From assembly GCF_001661345.1 (NCBI RefSeq), contig NW_017962916.1, positions 567,369 to 631,368 on the forward strand: a stretch of 64,000 bases of DNA, read 5' to 3'. The notes beneath the pieces are model-generated. The model saw nothing but the letters and a program-made list of their open reading frames with translations, made no database searches and was not told the origin of the DNA. The translations under genes and the position numbers were made by a program. This DNA comes from Ascoidea rubescens DSM 1968 (Eukaryota; Ascomycota; Saccharomycetes; Ascoideales; Ascoideaceae). Of the stretch, positions 37,400 through 47,715 are shown one piece after another (positions within the stretch are counted from its first letter, which is position 1; each line of letters begins with the position of its first letter).

Positions 37400-40162
37400 A
37401 TGTCTTCTCTTCAGCCTACCACCTCCTCTTTCTCAAATAAAACCTCAAAGAGCTCCAGAAGTTCTCAGGATCTATCTAATCTATCGCCCGAGTTCTTGCC
37501 CATCGTCACTTTGCTCTCTGCTCAGACTCACAGAAGGTACCATGAGGGCATTTTCAATTTGCTCAACGACTTGAACAGCGATGGCAAACCTGCTGACAGG
37601 AAATGGCAAGAGGTTTATGGAATACTCACTGGAACTCAATTGGCCTACTGGAATGCTGAATTGCTATCCAACAACAGAGGTGATCCAGAGCAATTCTTAA
37701 AGGCTTCTTCAAAACCAAAATATATCAACATTTCTGACGCAAACTATAAAGCATTGGCTTCCCTCCCAACTTCTTCCACTCCCTCCTCTCCATCTTCTTC
37801 CCTAAACAATGTGATACTAATTTCAACGACTTTGAAAAACAGATTCATTTTGCAGTTTCAAAATCCTGACAAATTCATCAAATGGCATGCCTCTTTTAGA
37901 TTATCAACTTTTGAATACACTTCCCTACAAAAGGCTTACACTGCTGCCTTACTATCAGCAAGAGGCACGCGATTATCTGACATCAAAGTCATACTATCCG
38001 AAACAAAATTCAACTGCGAAGAATGGACAATGGTGCGATTTGGTTCTGGTTCTGCTTGGAAAAGATGCTACGTTGTGATTGAACAACCAACGAAAAAACA
38101 AAGAAAATCAAAAAAACACAATAATGGCATTATGTATTTCTACGAAAACGATAAAAAAGTGAAAAAAAGTGCTGCTATTGCTTCAATTGTCTCATGCAAA
38201 AGTTGCTATGCTGTCTATCCTCAATCCACTATATTTATCGATCAAAGCACTCAAATAAAAATGGAGGTTGAAATGGTTTTCCATACAGATTTCCAGAAAC
38301 TGAGTGGTTTCAAAAAATCCAAACACCCAATAGACACAACCGTCTTCCTAATGCCGGAATCTCATTCTTCTGTTCCAGGCTATGATACACTAATTCGTTT
38401 CTTAATCCCAACATTTGATGCCTTCAATCTCTATGGCAGACCAAGCAAATTAATCGCTGAAAAATCAAGCATCTATTCTCTTTTATTTGCTCTACCAGTA
38501 CTACCTCATGTTTACTACTTGCCTTTGGAAGATGTTATCAACTTGACCTCTTCTTCCGCATCTATTGCCTGGTCTCCTGAGGAGTGGGAAGTTCGAATCA
38601 AAGAAGTACTAAAGGGCAAAACATTTGAAGGCTATGAAGGTTACAGCTTACCCCAAACTGTTCCCGATTCTCCTCTGGTTACTGATGGACAATCTGTTCA
38701 TTCAATTCATTCTGTTGTTTCAATATCAAGGTCCCCCAATTTATCTCAAAATGAACTTCTAGGTTCTTACACTAAAAACATGGTTGATAAAAACCAACAA
38801 AGTTTGACCTCTGTTATGAATAGTGAACTGAATGCTTCTTTATCCCACTCTTCTAGCTATAACCAAATTCATCAAACTTTGGCCTATCAACAACGTCAAA
38901 GATCTCCCGAACGTCAACGATCTCCTGAACGTCAAGGTTCTCAATCTCCCAGTCATAATCATAATCATATCGCATTACAATACTCAGGCCAAAGCAGCAA
39001 TGTCAATAATAATGATCAAAGCCACGGGCTAAATCAACAGCAATATACAGGTTCTTCAAGTAGCTTTCAAACCTCTAGAGGATCTGATAACTTTTCTCAA
39101 AACAATTCAAACCAGTATCTTCAAAATCCAAGGATTGTGCTTCCTGGTCAAAACAACCCACCTTACCAACAAATTCAAACTCATTCCCAACCTGCAGCTC
39201 AGCCTCAACAGCAATTCCAACCGCAGCAACAAGCCCCAGCCCAAGACTTTAGAAACAATCAATATGGCAATTATCAACAAACTCTGGGTGCACCTGGAAT
39301 GTATCTACAAGGCCAACAACAGATTAATCAGCTTCCTCTGCAGTCCACACGAGGCCAATATACATCTCAACCACATGCCAACTATCCACAGCAGCCTCTG
39401 AACTATCCTCAAAAACCCCCATCATCCTACAACCAAGGTCTCCAACCCAATTATCCACAACAATCTCAACCTACCCAAAACTACCAAAACTACCAAAACC
39501 CCCAACCCAAATCTCAACAACTATATCCTCAACCCCAACCAAATCCCCAAGCCAATCCCCAAGCCAATCCCCAAATTAATCCACTAATTTATCAAGAAAA
39601 CACTCAACCCCTTCACTTACACAAGCAAAATCCTATTAGCCAAAATGTTCCACCTCAAAAACATTTGACCAGAAAAACCCCTGCAGGTTTTGAACCAAAC
39701 TCCCCCGGCACTATGCCTTTGAATTATAATGCCAATAAGTCCAATCCTAACATAAATTCAAATATTCAAGTACCAGAATATATGGCTAATCCAAATTCTT
39801 CGGGTGCTGCTGATAACAATGGCTACCCACCCACCCACCCCTTACCCCAAATACCACAACCACAAGTTGGTCAAACCAACGCTCCCTCCAAGCCAAAGAA
39901 ACTACCACCCTATCCCGTCGAGGACCTTCCCTTTGCTTCAGAGCCTATGCAGTATAATGACCCAAACCAAAGCTACGGCAACCAAAGCTACGATCCCAAT
40001 TACGCTGAAAACTACAACCAGGCCCCATCCAACCTACACAATTACCAGCCTAACCCAGTGGACCACCTAGCCCACTCGTTGAGCAACACTCACCTTGTTC
40101 AGAAGAACTACCCTGGCCAGGGAAATGGCACCGCTCCCTACCAGAACTACAGCCACTACTGA
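37400..40162 (+). CDS. CAF120: PH-domain protein of the Caf120/Skg3 family
   Basis: The family's S. cerevisiae paralogues are Caf120, associated with the CCR4-NOT complex, and Skg3, a bud-neck/cell-wall related protein. The 920 residues carry a Ser-rich start, a PH domain (about 30-180: RRYHEGIFNLL, KWQEVYGILTGTQLAYW), a second conserved block (WTMVRFGSGSAWKRCYVVIE, TVFLMPESHSSVPGYDTL) and a long Gln/Pro/Asn-rich tail from about 490 with RQRSPE tandem units. The ATG at 37400 gives MSSLQPTTSS; the frame further upstream starts only at TTG. CTG codons occur in the low-complexity half. A single pre-duplication gene would be expected outside the Saccharomyces lineage, so either yeast name applies. 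Confidence 0.83.
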   Translation: MSSLQPTTSSFSNKTSKSSRSSQDLSNLSPEFLPIVTLLSAQTHRRYHEGIFNLLNDLNSDGKPADRKWQEVYGILTGTQLAYWNAELLSNNRGDPEQFLKASSKPKYINISDANYKALASLPTSSTPSSPSSSLNNVILISTTLKNRFILQFQNPDKFIKWHASFRLSTFEYTSLQKAYTAALLSARGTRLSDIKVILSETKFNCEEWTMVRFGSGSAWKRCYVVIEQPTKKQRKSKKHNNGIMYFYENDKKVKKSAAIASIVSCKSCYAVYPQSTIFIDQSTQIKMEVEMVFHTDFQKLSGFKKSKHPIDTTVFLMPESHSSVPGYDTLIRFLIPTFDAFNLYGRPSKLIAEKSSIYSLLFALPVLPHVYYLPLEDVINLTSSSASIAWSPEEWEVRIKEVLKGKTFEGYEGYSLPQTVPDSPLVTDGQSVHSIHSVVSISRSPNLSQNELLGSYTKNMVDKNQQSLTSVMNSELNASLSHSSSYNQIHQTLAYQQRQRSPERQRSPERQGSQSPSHNHNHIALQYSGQSSNVNNNDQSHGLNQQQYTGSSSSFQTSRGSDNFSQNNSNQYLQNPRIVLPGQNNPPYQQIQTHSQPAAQPQQQFQPQQQAPAQDFRNNQYGNYQQTLGAPGMYLQGQQQINQLPLQSTRGQYTSQPHANYPQQPLNYPQKPPSSYNQGLQPNYPQQSQPTQNYQNYQNPQPKSQQLYPQPQPNPQANPQANPQINPLIYQENTQPLHLHKQNPISQNVPPQKHLTRKTPAGFEPNSPGTMPLNYNANKSNPNINSNIQVPEYMANPNSSGAADNNGYPPTHPLPQIPQPQVGQTNAPSKPKKLPPYPVEDLPFASEPMQYNDPNQSYGNQSYDPNYAENYNQAPSNLHNYQPNPVDHLAHSLSNTHLVQKNYPGQGNGTAPYQNYSHY

Positions 40163-40521
40163 GTGGGTCTGGTTCTTTGTACATTAGCTTCTCTTCTCTT
40201 CTTCTCTTCTCTCTTGCTATTTATAGACGTAATAAAACTCGCTTTGTGGCTCCAAACCTCCATCGCGCACGGTCTGGGCGTGTAAATGCCGGCCCGGGCC
40301 GTGTAAATGCCATCCTGGAAATTGCGAATAAGTGCAGTGTGAATGAGCTGCCTCAGCAAATAACGAGCACCACTCCAGCCTTTGCTAGCCTCTGCCACCC
40401 TCGCTGTTTATCTTCAAATGAAGCTTGTCTTTGCAAATCTATGCGAACCCTCTGCTAATTGATCTAGCCACAAATCGTTACTACTCACAGACTGTACTGC
40501 TGTCCTGGTTGTAATTTTATA
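40163..40521. promoter_or_regulatory. NGG1 upstream region, partly GC-rich
   Basis: Gap between CAF120 and NGG1. GC-richer sequence with a repeated GTAAATGCC (40280-40310) precedes a TATA-poor leader. No gene recognised. Confidence 0.4.
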
Positions 40522-43500
40522 ATGCCGCCCTCTAAGTATAATCGTTCTCGAAGCAACTTTTCCAAGAGCTACCATTCAAATTACAGCAACTCCAGCTCAA
40601 ACTCACCAAGGACCTACTCGGTCACCCCTAGCACTCCCTACACTGGAACCAACCCCAGGAGCTACAATAACTTTGCCAACAATGGGATCAGTAATAACGG
40701 TAACAATAATCCGTCCTCCAATTCAACCTATGCGTTCGCAAATGATAATAATAACAATAGCAATAACAATAACTCTGTTATCCCCAACTTGAATCCCTCT
40801 GTAATACTAAATAAAATACTAAAAGAAATGGATTTGGAGTATGACGAAAATCTTGGAATGTTGGATGGTGATTTGATGTTGAGGAAAGACATATCTCAGT
40901 TGAAATTAAACACACTAGTAAATTTGAAAAACTTTGTTGAACTATTGAAAAAAAGACTATCAAAGATATCTTCTGAGGACTCTAATTTGATTCTTAAAAT
41001 AACAGATGCCGTAAAACTAAAAGACCCATCTTTCGGACTATCTTCAACTTCTTTCAAATCCGGCGACACTGGATTTACTGGATCTTCAAATAACGATTTC
41101 TCAAGATTAGCAAGCACTGTAGAACATGCAGATAAAAAAAGAAAGCTATCCAGCAGCCGGTATGAATCAAAAAATGAAAACTATAAAAAACTGTTACCAA
41201 AGGATGATTTGGTCCACAAAAAGTCTCTAAGCAGAATACCAATCGAATCAAAAGATTCGAATAAGATTGATAATCACAGAGTGAACAAATTTGATAACTC
41301 GCAATTTGAACCAACTGCTCATAAAAATGATGGCTCAAATAGAGTCGAGTCAGCTCCTCTTAATGGCTATTTAAACACTAATAAGAACGATAATCATAGC
41401 AATTTGAATTTGAATCTGAATTTGAATTCAAATAAAAACAATGAATATTCCACTATTAGAAAAAACATCAACATCAATACTCTAAAAAAGAAATCTACAG
41501 AAACAAAGATAAAATCAACTATATCTATTGAATCCAAAAGAGCTAAATCCGTTTCCCCTGCAGCTCAGTTGAAGGATTTATCTTATCTGCAAATAAGACG
41601 ATCAAAATCCACAAGCGTTAAAGATAAAGCCTTGCTGAAGACTTTGCTGAACAAGACCCAACAGCGACCTTCTGCACCTAAATATATACCATCTATCAAA
41701 GGGAGTCCTTCCAACAGACTTTCTTCAACAAAGGAATCTAATGATAATCAAGCGAAAAAAAATGAAATTGAGATTAAAATAGAGGAAACAGAATCGCTTG
41801 ACAAAAATACTACATCTGAATCCGATGTGGCTAATAATTACAATAGACTATCAAAGAAAACAAAACAAGATCGAATAAAGGATAAAATAGATAATGACAC
41901 CTCCTTGATAAATAATGATCCAGTAAATACCACATACCCAACAGATCATCTAATAGACATTTCCCATTTTCCAGATTCTTCACATTCAATTAAAAATGAC
42001 TCAATTATAGAAATCCCCAAATCTGATTTTCTTGATCCTCTTGTTTTGAACATTGCAAAGGAAAGATTGGAGTTATTTGACGAAAGTAAATACATTGATA
42101 ATAGAGAAGAATATGTGAAAAAGAGATGTGGAATTACATATTATCCCCCAAACGATTTAAAGGATCAATTGCCTGGAGAGATACCTGATTATGATTTCAG
42201 TTCAATGAAGGCACCAACAAATCAAATACCTTATAACACTTTTCAAACATACATTGAGGCTTATTTTAGACCATATACAGAAGATGATATAGAATTTTTA
42301 AGCAAGAAATTCGTCATTCCGGACAATTTATTAGAAAACAAAAATTATAATCCTAAAGTTAGTCCATTTATAACACCTAAATTAGGAACACTATACTCCA
42401 AATTATGGACGGAAGAAGACAATTCATTTGATAATAACAATTCCAATGTAAATAAAAACAGTACCATTGAAGATGTCTTGAGAGATAAATTGATTCCCAA
42501 AGGCAGTTCTGAACAATTGACAGATGAATTATTAGAAAAGGATCAAGTTAGTTGCGGTCCGTTAGTGAGTAGATTACTATCAGCTATTTTAAAACTTGAT
42601 AATAATGGAGACAATAGTATGAATAGAGACAATACCAAAGATGATGATAGTAATAAAGATAATAACAATAGCAGTAATGGAGATAATATTAGTGTTAATA
42701 ATAATGGGAATAATAATGACAGTGGAGATAATAATGGGGTAATAAAAATTAAAAAAGAAGATAAAATAATTGATTTGGATGATATAAATAATAAGAAAAG
42801 TAAAGAAAAAAAAGAAGAAAGCAACTATTTAGAGATATTTAGTAATGATCAACAAAATTACAAATTGCCATCAATAAAAACGGATTACAATTCATTAGAA
42901 GAACGAGTAAAACGCGAATTGAAATATGTTGGAGTGTTTATGAATCTTAAGAATAATAGTATTAATATAATAGAAGATAGAGTGTATAGTGATAATAAGA
43001 ATGGAGGTGGTAATAATGGTAATAATGGTAATAAGAATGGAGTAGAAAATGGATATTTACAGAGCATTAGTGAAAATAAGAGTTTGAGTAATAATAGCAA
43101 GGAAAATGGGAATATGGGTTCTAATGATAGTTTGAAGAATAAAGGGAAAAAAGATGAAGGCAATGAAGAAGATTTTGATTCGCTATGGATTAAAAATCGA
43201 CAAGATGATGAGATTTCTGTTGAGTTGAGGTTATTACAAAAGAAATTGAAGGTTGTTAATAAGAAGAACAACTTACGGAAAAAGGCACTAATTCCCAAGA
43301 TCAATTATCTGTTGGCGTGGCAAGAGTATTATTCAATTTTAGAAGATTTGAGCAAACAAGTTGATCAGGCGTATATTAAGAGAACGAAGGTTCCCAAGTC
43401 TAGAAGGAGGAAAGGGTATTCCAATAATAGTACGAAAAGTAATAATAGTAATATTAATATTAATATTAATATTAATAGTGAGAACGGTAATAATGTTGTT

Positions 43501-43917
43501 AATAGTGTTAGTAATAATGGGAATGGGAATGGGAGTGTTGGTAATAATGGGAATGGGATAGTGACAGGAAATGGGACAGGGACAGGAAATGGAAATGGAA
43601 ACGAAAATGGGAATAATAATGGAGAATATGATAGTGGGTATAATATGAATCAGATCAATCAAAGTAATCTAACACATCAACAGATAATAAATAATGGATT
43701 ACGGTCGTTATTGGATAAGAGAAATAAATGGATAAATGACATTGGGATTATATTTAAAAGTTTAGAGGAGACAATTGGAATACCTAGTGAGAGCATATTT
43801 GATAAGAAGATTGAGGAGATCAATGATGATAATATCGATGATTTCATGGATGAAGACGACGAAGAGGAAGAGATTGAGGATGAGTTACAATTAGATGAGA
43901 ATATCGAAGAGGAGTGA
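40522..43917 (+). CDS. NGG1: SAGA/ADA coactivator subunit Ada3/Ngg1
   Basis: Ada3 links Gcn5 and Ada2 in the histone acetyltransferase modules of SAGA, SLIK and ADA. Family features are the TEDDIEFLSKKFVIPDNLLE block followed by SPFITPKLGTLYSKLWTEED, the C-terminal region DDEISVELRLLQKKLKVVN, LAWQEYYSILEDLSKQVDQA, YIKRTKVPKSRRRKG, and RSLLDKRNKWINDIGIIFKS, ending in an acidic tail. At 1131 residues it is far longer than S. cerevisiae Ngg1 (702). The excess is Asn/Ser/Lys-rich low complexity around residues 40-100, 230-480, 690-770 and 980-1040, built from AAT/AAC and GGN-AAT repeats. The ATG at 40522 begins MPPSKYNRSR. Confidence 0.88.
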   Translation: MPPSKYNRSRSNFSKSYHSNYSNSSSNSPRTYSVTPSTPYTGTNPRSYNNFANNGISNNGNNNPSSNSTYAFANDNNNNSNNNNSVIPNLNPSVILNKILKEMDLEYDENLGMLDGDLMLRKDISQLKLNTLVNLKNFVELLKKRLSKISSEDSNLILKITDAVKLKDPSFGLSSTSFKSGDTGFTGSSNNDFSRLASTVEHADKKRKLSSSRYESKNENYKKLLPKDDLVHKKSLSRIPIESKDSNKIDNHRVNKFDNSQFEPTAHKNDGSNRVESAPLNGYLNTNKNDNHSNLNLNLNLNSNKNNEYSTIRKNININTLKKKSTETKIKSTISIESKRAKSVSPAAQLKDLSYLQIRRSKSTSVKDKALLKTLLNKTQQRPSAPKYIPSIKGSPSNRLSSTKESNDNQAKKNEIEIKIEETESLDKNTTSESDVANNYNRLSKKTKQDRIKDKIDNDTSLINNDPVNTTYPTDHLIDISHFPDSSHSIKNDSIIEIPKSDFLDPLVLNIAKERLELFDESKYIDNREEYVKKRCGITYYPPNDLKDQLPGEIPDYDFSSMKAPTNQIPYNTFQTYIEAYFRPYTEDDIEFLSKKFVIPDNLLENKNYNPKVSPFITPKLGTLYSKLWTEEDNSFDNNNSNVNKNSTIEDVLRDKLIPKGSSEQLTDELLEKDQVSCGPLVSRLLSAILKLDNNGDNSMNRDNTKDDDSNKDNNNSSNGDNISVNNNGNNNDSGDNNGVIKIKKEDKIIDLDDINNKKSKEKKEESNYLEIFSNDQQNYKLPSIKTDYNSLEERVKRELKYVGVFMNLKNNSINIIEDRVYSDNKNGGGNNGNNGNKNGVENGYLQSISENKSLSNNSKENGNMGSNDSLKNKGKKDEGNEEDFDSLWIKNRQDDEISVELRLLQKKLKVVNKKNNLRKKALIPKINYLLAWQEYYSILEDLSKQVDQAYIKRTKVPKSRRRKGYSNNSTKSNNSNININININSENGNNVVNSVSNNGNGNGSVGNNGNGIVTGNGTGTGNGNGNENGNNNGEYDSGYNMNQINQSNLTHQQIINNGLRSLLDKRNKWINDIGIIFKSLEETIGIPSESIFDKKIEEINDDNIDDFMDEDDEEEEIEDELQLDENIEEE

Positions 43918-44233
43918 AAGAGAAAAGAGAAAAGAAAAAAGTCAATTGATAAATTGATAAGTAGATAAATAGTTTATTGATTATTTAATCATTTAATCAT
44001 TTGTTGTTTTCATTTTGTAGAATTGTATTAAAGAATTTTGATTATATTATATGTGAGAAATAGAATAGAATAAGAAAAAAAAGCTATGAAAAGAAGTAAA
44101 TATAAAGAGATAAAGATAAGATAAATAAAAAGGATTTGAATTATTTACATAATTACTTGAATAGGGAATTAATCGAATAGGGAATTAATTGAATGGTTAT
44201 TTTAGGAAATGAGCGGATTAGGAAATGAGTGAA
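43918..44233. other. Convergent intergenic region NGG1/SDH4
   Basis: AT-rich 3' flanks with short direct repeats (AATCATTT, GGGAATTAAT). No gene or RNA is recognised. Confidence 0.5.
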
Positions 44234-44755
44234 TCAGGGAAACCAGAGTTTCATGAAAATGGAAGTGAAACCAATATCGTGAACTTCCATTTCGTAGATT
44301 CCTACCAAACTGACTAGGGAACCTAGACTTAGCAATCTTAAAGCAGTGTAGTGTAGTTTTCCGTAGACTCTTCTTGGGATATAATCGATGATACAACTGG
44401 TGAAACCTGCGTGGCAGTGGACAAGCAATATGATGGACAATATGGAGTCAGCGATGGGGGAGAGAGAGCCGGTAGCAAAGGGAGCGATGGTTAGAGGAAC
44501 CAAGCCTATGCCCAAGAGTCTTTCGATGGTCCAGTGTCTTGAGCCCTCGAATGGGTCGGCAGGAGGAGGGATGTATGCGTCATTAACAGTTCCAACAATG
44601 TAGCCTGGGGGTTGGGGAATGGTTGGAATGAAGGTCTTTTGGGGGAGAGGGTTGACGTAGTTGGAGAAGGAAGTTCTGAATAGTTTTGGAGAGATTTTTG
44701 GGAAGGCAGATCTTGAGGATTTGAAGATGCCCAAGGCAGAAGTTGAGAAGACCAT
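44234..44755 (-). CDS. SDH4: Succinate dehydrogenase membrane anchor (CybS)
   Basis: Sdh4 with Sdh3 anchors complex II in the inner mitochondrial membrane and forms the ubiquinone site. The 173 residues have a basic, Ser-rich presequence (about 1-35), the motif PPPADPFEGSRHWTIERLLG, GLVPLTIAPFATGSLSPIAD and HCHAGFTSCIIDYIPRR, typical of fungal CybS with the conserved His and Asp-Tyr near the quinone/heme site. Three membrane spans are expected between about 80 and 172. The paralogue Tim18 has the same fold; the intact HxHxGF...DY motif favours Sdh4. The promoter holds a (GATATA)n tract. Confidence 0.88.
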   Translation of the reverse strand: MVFSTSALGIFKSSRSAFPKISPKLFRTSFSNYVNPLPQKTFIPTIPQPPGYIVGTVNDAYIPPPADPFEGSRHWTIERLLGIGLVPLTIAPFATGSLSPIADSILSIILLVHCHAGFTSCIIDYIPRRVYGKLHYTALRLLSLGSLVSLVGIYEMEVHDIGFTSIFMKLWFP

Positions 44756-45217
44756 GCTGAGTAGGTGAGAGTGTGGATATAGATATAGATATAGATATGG
44801 ATATGGATATAGATATAGATATATGTATATGTATATGAATAAGAATATGAATATGTATATGAATATGGTGAAGAAGAAGATGGAGAGAATATATAGAGAA
44901 AAGAGTCGACGAACAATAGGCGATGAGCAGCAAAGGAAAAAGCGAGAGAAGGAGATTAGAAATGCGTAAAGAACGCGCTTTCATTGGTATAGAAAAAGCC
45001 GAGCTGCGGCCGGGCCCGCGTTAGAAATAAGACCGGGAGCGCCAGTTGTGTGGATATCCACGTGGTTTAGACGTGTTATTACGTGAACGGTTAAACACGC
45101 AATGTTACATAAGCAGGACGTGTTTGGGCGAGATAGGAGGAGGAGGAGGAGGAGGAGAGGTGTAACAGAGAGGAAGAGAAACAGATGAATTGATTAATGC
45201 AGTAGATATTTGGGGAA
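44756..45217. promoter_or_regulatory. SDH4 promoter with (GATATA)n tract and palindrome
   Basis: A GATATA/GATATG/GTATAT tract spans about 44775-44865. Further right, around 44990-45110, the DNA is GC-rich with GTGGATATCCAC overlapping a CACGTG near 45060, and two more ACGTG cores. An AGG run lies at about 45139-45158, downstream of the SNX3 stop. Confidence 0.6.
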
Positions 45218-45778
45218 TCATTTGTAGAACCACTTGTTTTTTTCCCATCTATCATCTTGGATAAAGCTGGTTAGGATTTTTGAGTTTGAGGTTTGAAGAA
45301 GAGGGTGGCCAGCGACAATGCTGAGAAATTTTTCCAAGCCTTGTCTTCTTTTTTCGATTTCAAAGTCGTTGAATTTGTTTTTGTTGAGGTAGATTTTGGG
45401 GGGCAAGGAGGGTATTACCACTCGAGAGCTTTCGTTTTGGAGGGCGATTTTGAAGGATTCAAAGTCTGAGTAACGACGTCTAACGGATGAGGTTTTCTTT
45501 TTGAAGGCAGGAATATTTGTTCTACAGACTATTTCGTAATCGGTAAACATACCTCTGCCGTAGCCATGGGTTTGAGGGTCTCTGATTTCGATTTCTAAGA
45601 AGTTTTCCGGCTCGCCATAGATTTCATCGAAGGTTTGCTGTTTTATCTTTGGGAGGGAAGATGAATTGTATCTACTATCGGCAGAGGAATTATGGTCGTT
45701 TGAGTTGTAATTGGATGAGTATGAGTGGAAAGAGGAGTTTAGTGTTTCTTCAAAAGATCTAAAGGGTTTATCAGGCAT
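45218..45778 (-). CDS. SNX3: Sorting nexin Snx3/Grd19 (PX domain)
   Basis: Snx3 binds PI3P on early endosomes and works with retromer to recycle cargo to the Golgi. The 186 residues have a Ser/Asn-rich N-terminal arm (1-50), a short conserved [16 protein letters not shown] lead, and a PX domain with [11 protein letters not shown] (PI3P-binding Arg-Tyr), the VIPSLPPK loop and [19 protein letters not shown], closing RWEKNKWF. Length and order match Snx3/Grd19 (162 in S. cerevisiae). The ATG at 45778 gives [12 protein letters not shown]. Confidence 0.93.
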   Translation of the reverse strand: MPDKPFRSFEETLNSSFHSYSSNYNSNDHNSSADSRYNSSSLPKIKQQTFDEIYGEPENFLEIEIRDPQTHGYGRGMFTDYEIVCRTNIPAFKKKTSSVRRRYSDFESFKIALQNESSRVVIPSLPPKIYLNKNKFNDFEIEKRRQGLEKFLSIVAGHPLLQTSNSKILTSFIQDDRWEKNKWFYK

Positions 45779-47715
45779 GGTGGTTTAGTAATTGAGTAGA
45801 GTAGGCAAAGAAGTAGGCAAGCAGGCAGGCAGACAGGGCAGGCAGGGGAATTGGATAGATGATAAGGGAGATGATAGAGAAAGGTGGATGGTGATGGATC
45901 AGAAGATAAAGTATAAAAGGATGATAACGGACAAGAGCCCTAATTGCGAACTGGATCTTGGAAAGGCCAGGTGCGTGAGGACGCATTGGACACGCGTTGC
46001 ACACGCGCCGTTGATTCTGCACTTACAGGCACACGCACGCATAGTGCATGTGTGCTGAAAAGAGGCAGTTTTCGAGCCCAAAAAGGAGTGTCCTGATTGA
46101 GGAGTGTTCTAGGCGGAAGCGGATAAACGTGGACGCGGGACAGACGCCGGGAATTTGAGAAGCGGAAGGAGCGCTTAGTGGGTTGGGCGCATTTGCACTA
46201 GGCTCTGATCTTCTGTATGGAGCAGTGCTGTGTTTGCATGTTTCCGTTGTGCTCGGTCGTTGGTAACAGTCGAAAGGACATCTTTTGGCAGTGTTTTTTG
46301 GCAGTGTCTTGAACATTTCACACGCCTGTGTTTCGAGGCCGTTTCTTTTCGTCTGCCAGCTTGCATTTGGCGTCGCGTTTGGTTTCTTTTGCCGGCCGCT
46401 CCCTCCACCGCACAAATGGGACGCGCACGCCCTCCTGGCCCTGATAAGCAGCCCCCAGCGTGAGGCGCAAGTGACTTTCCACTCTAGAAGCGGGAGAACT
46501 GCAGCGACTTACACCGAACGGCATTCAACGGCCGTCCGAGCCGGTTCGATAATTTGAGGTTGAAAGAAGTGTGAAAGAAATGTGAAGGAAGCGTGAAGGC
46601 TGTTAGAAAAGAGCCAATTGATGATAGAGATATAATAGAATACGCTGGAACAGGATATAATATCATAGAATATAATAGAATCGAGAACTTGCCATCAAAC
46701 ACTAGCCTCTGCTTGAATCTCAAAGTTGCAAAGGCCCTGCAAAAGGTACTGCTCTAAGTGAATAACGACGCCAGTTATCAACCAATAACTCAATCCCCAA
46801 AGTTGATCTAATACACCAGCACTAAGACATCAGCTGTAGAACACTTGAATAGAAGAGTTTGATAGAGATACTGAACAAATAGCGAAGAGATACTGAAGTG
46901 ATACTGAAGTGATACTGAAGAGATATCGAAGAGATATCGAAGAAATACTCGAGACAATAAAAAAGAGAAGATACTGAAAGTCCTCTCTTTTTGTCCATTT
47001 CATTCTCTTTTTATTTAAACTTTTCCATAGCTCAATTATAATTTGTCTTTTAGTCCATTTTGTCGTTTTTATCACTTTTCATCTTTTCCAGTCATTTCAA
47101 GTCATTTTAAGTCAATTCAAACATTTAAAATTTTTAAACCTTTTAAACCTTTTAAACCTATTAAAACTTTTAAAACTTTTAAAACATTCAAAACACTTTC
47201 AACATTTAAAACATTTCAGATATTCAAATTTAATTAGTTTTAATTAATTTTAATTAATTCTAATCAAATTCTAATCAAATCAGATCAAACATACTCTCCC
47301 TTCCTTTTCACCCAATTAGCCAACTCTATTCCTTTCCGATATACTGTCTTTCAATTAATCTAATTTGCTTTACTTTAATCCACTTTACTTTAAAGTAATT
47401 TGCTGTTTTACTTATTTTATTGCTGTATTACCTTATTTTACCACATTACATTTCCATTACATTTCCATTACACTCCCATTACACTTACATTACACTCCCA
47501 TTACTCTCTTATTTTCGCTAACATTAACATTGTTACTATTATTATTCTCGCTCTATCACTCTATCTCTAACTTTACTATCAACCTATCTCATTTCCCTCC
47601 CATTCTACTCTCATTCTTTCCTCTTGCTTTCCTTTTGGCTTTCCCTTTCCTCTCTCTCTCTCCCCCTCTACTTTCCCTGTTCTTTCTTTTTTTTCTTTTT
47701 TTTCTAAAAGAAAAA
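45779..47715. promoter_or_regulatory. Long divergent SNX3 / BEM2 intergenic region
   Basis: Three zones are visible. 45800-45900 is purine-rich with GCAGGCAG repeats beside SNX3. 45950-46560 is the largest GC-rich island of the window, with several GAAGCGG motifs (near 46124, 46161, 46487); its many overlapping frames on both strands look like chance. 46850-46960 is a 12-bp tandem repeat, and 47120-47715 is a pyrimidine-rich leader with TTTAAAACCTTT units. Long hydrophobic frames reading into BEM2 lack an ATG. Confidence 0.55.
46862..46952. repeat. Tandem repeat, about 12-bp unit GATACTGAAGA
   Basis: Seven to eight degenerate copies of GATACTGAAGTG / GATATCGAAGAG stand in direct orientation in the BEM2 upstream region. 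Unit length is about 12 bp. Confidence 0.85.

Noticed and set aside
43339-43662. 107-residue minus-strand frame rich in Ile/Asn/Thr
   Set aside because: Antisense of the AAT/GGN repeat tract in NGG1.
46023-46557. Several overlapping 70-130 codon frames
   Set aside because: They lie in the GC-rich island of the SNX3/BEM2 region, overlap on both strands and have no recognisable domain.
47365-47715. 117-residue hydrophobic N-terminal extension of BEM2
   Set aside because: It contains no Met, begins at TTG, and is the translation of a pyrimidine-rich leader. The ATG at 47716 gives the expected length.
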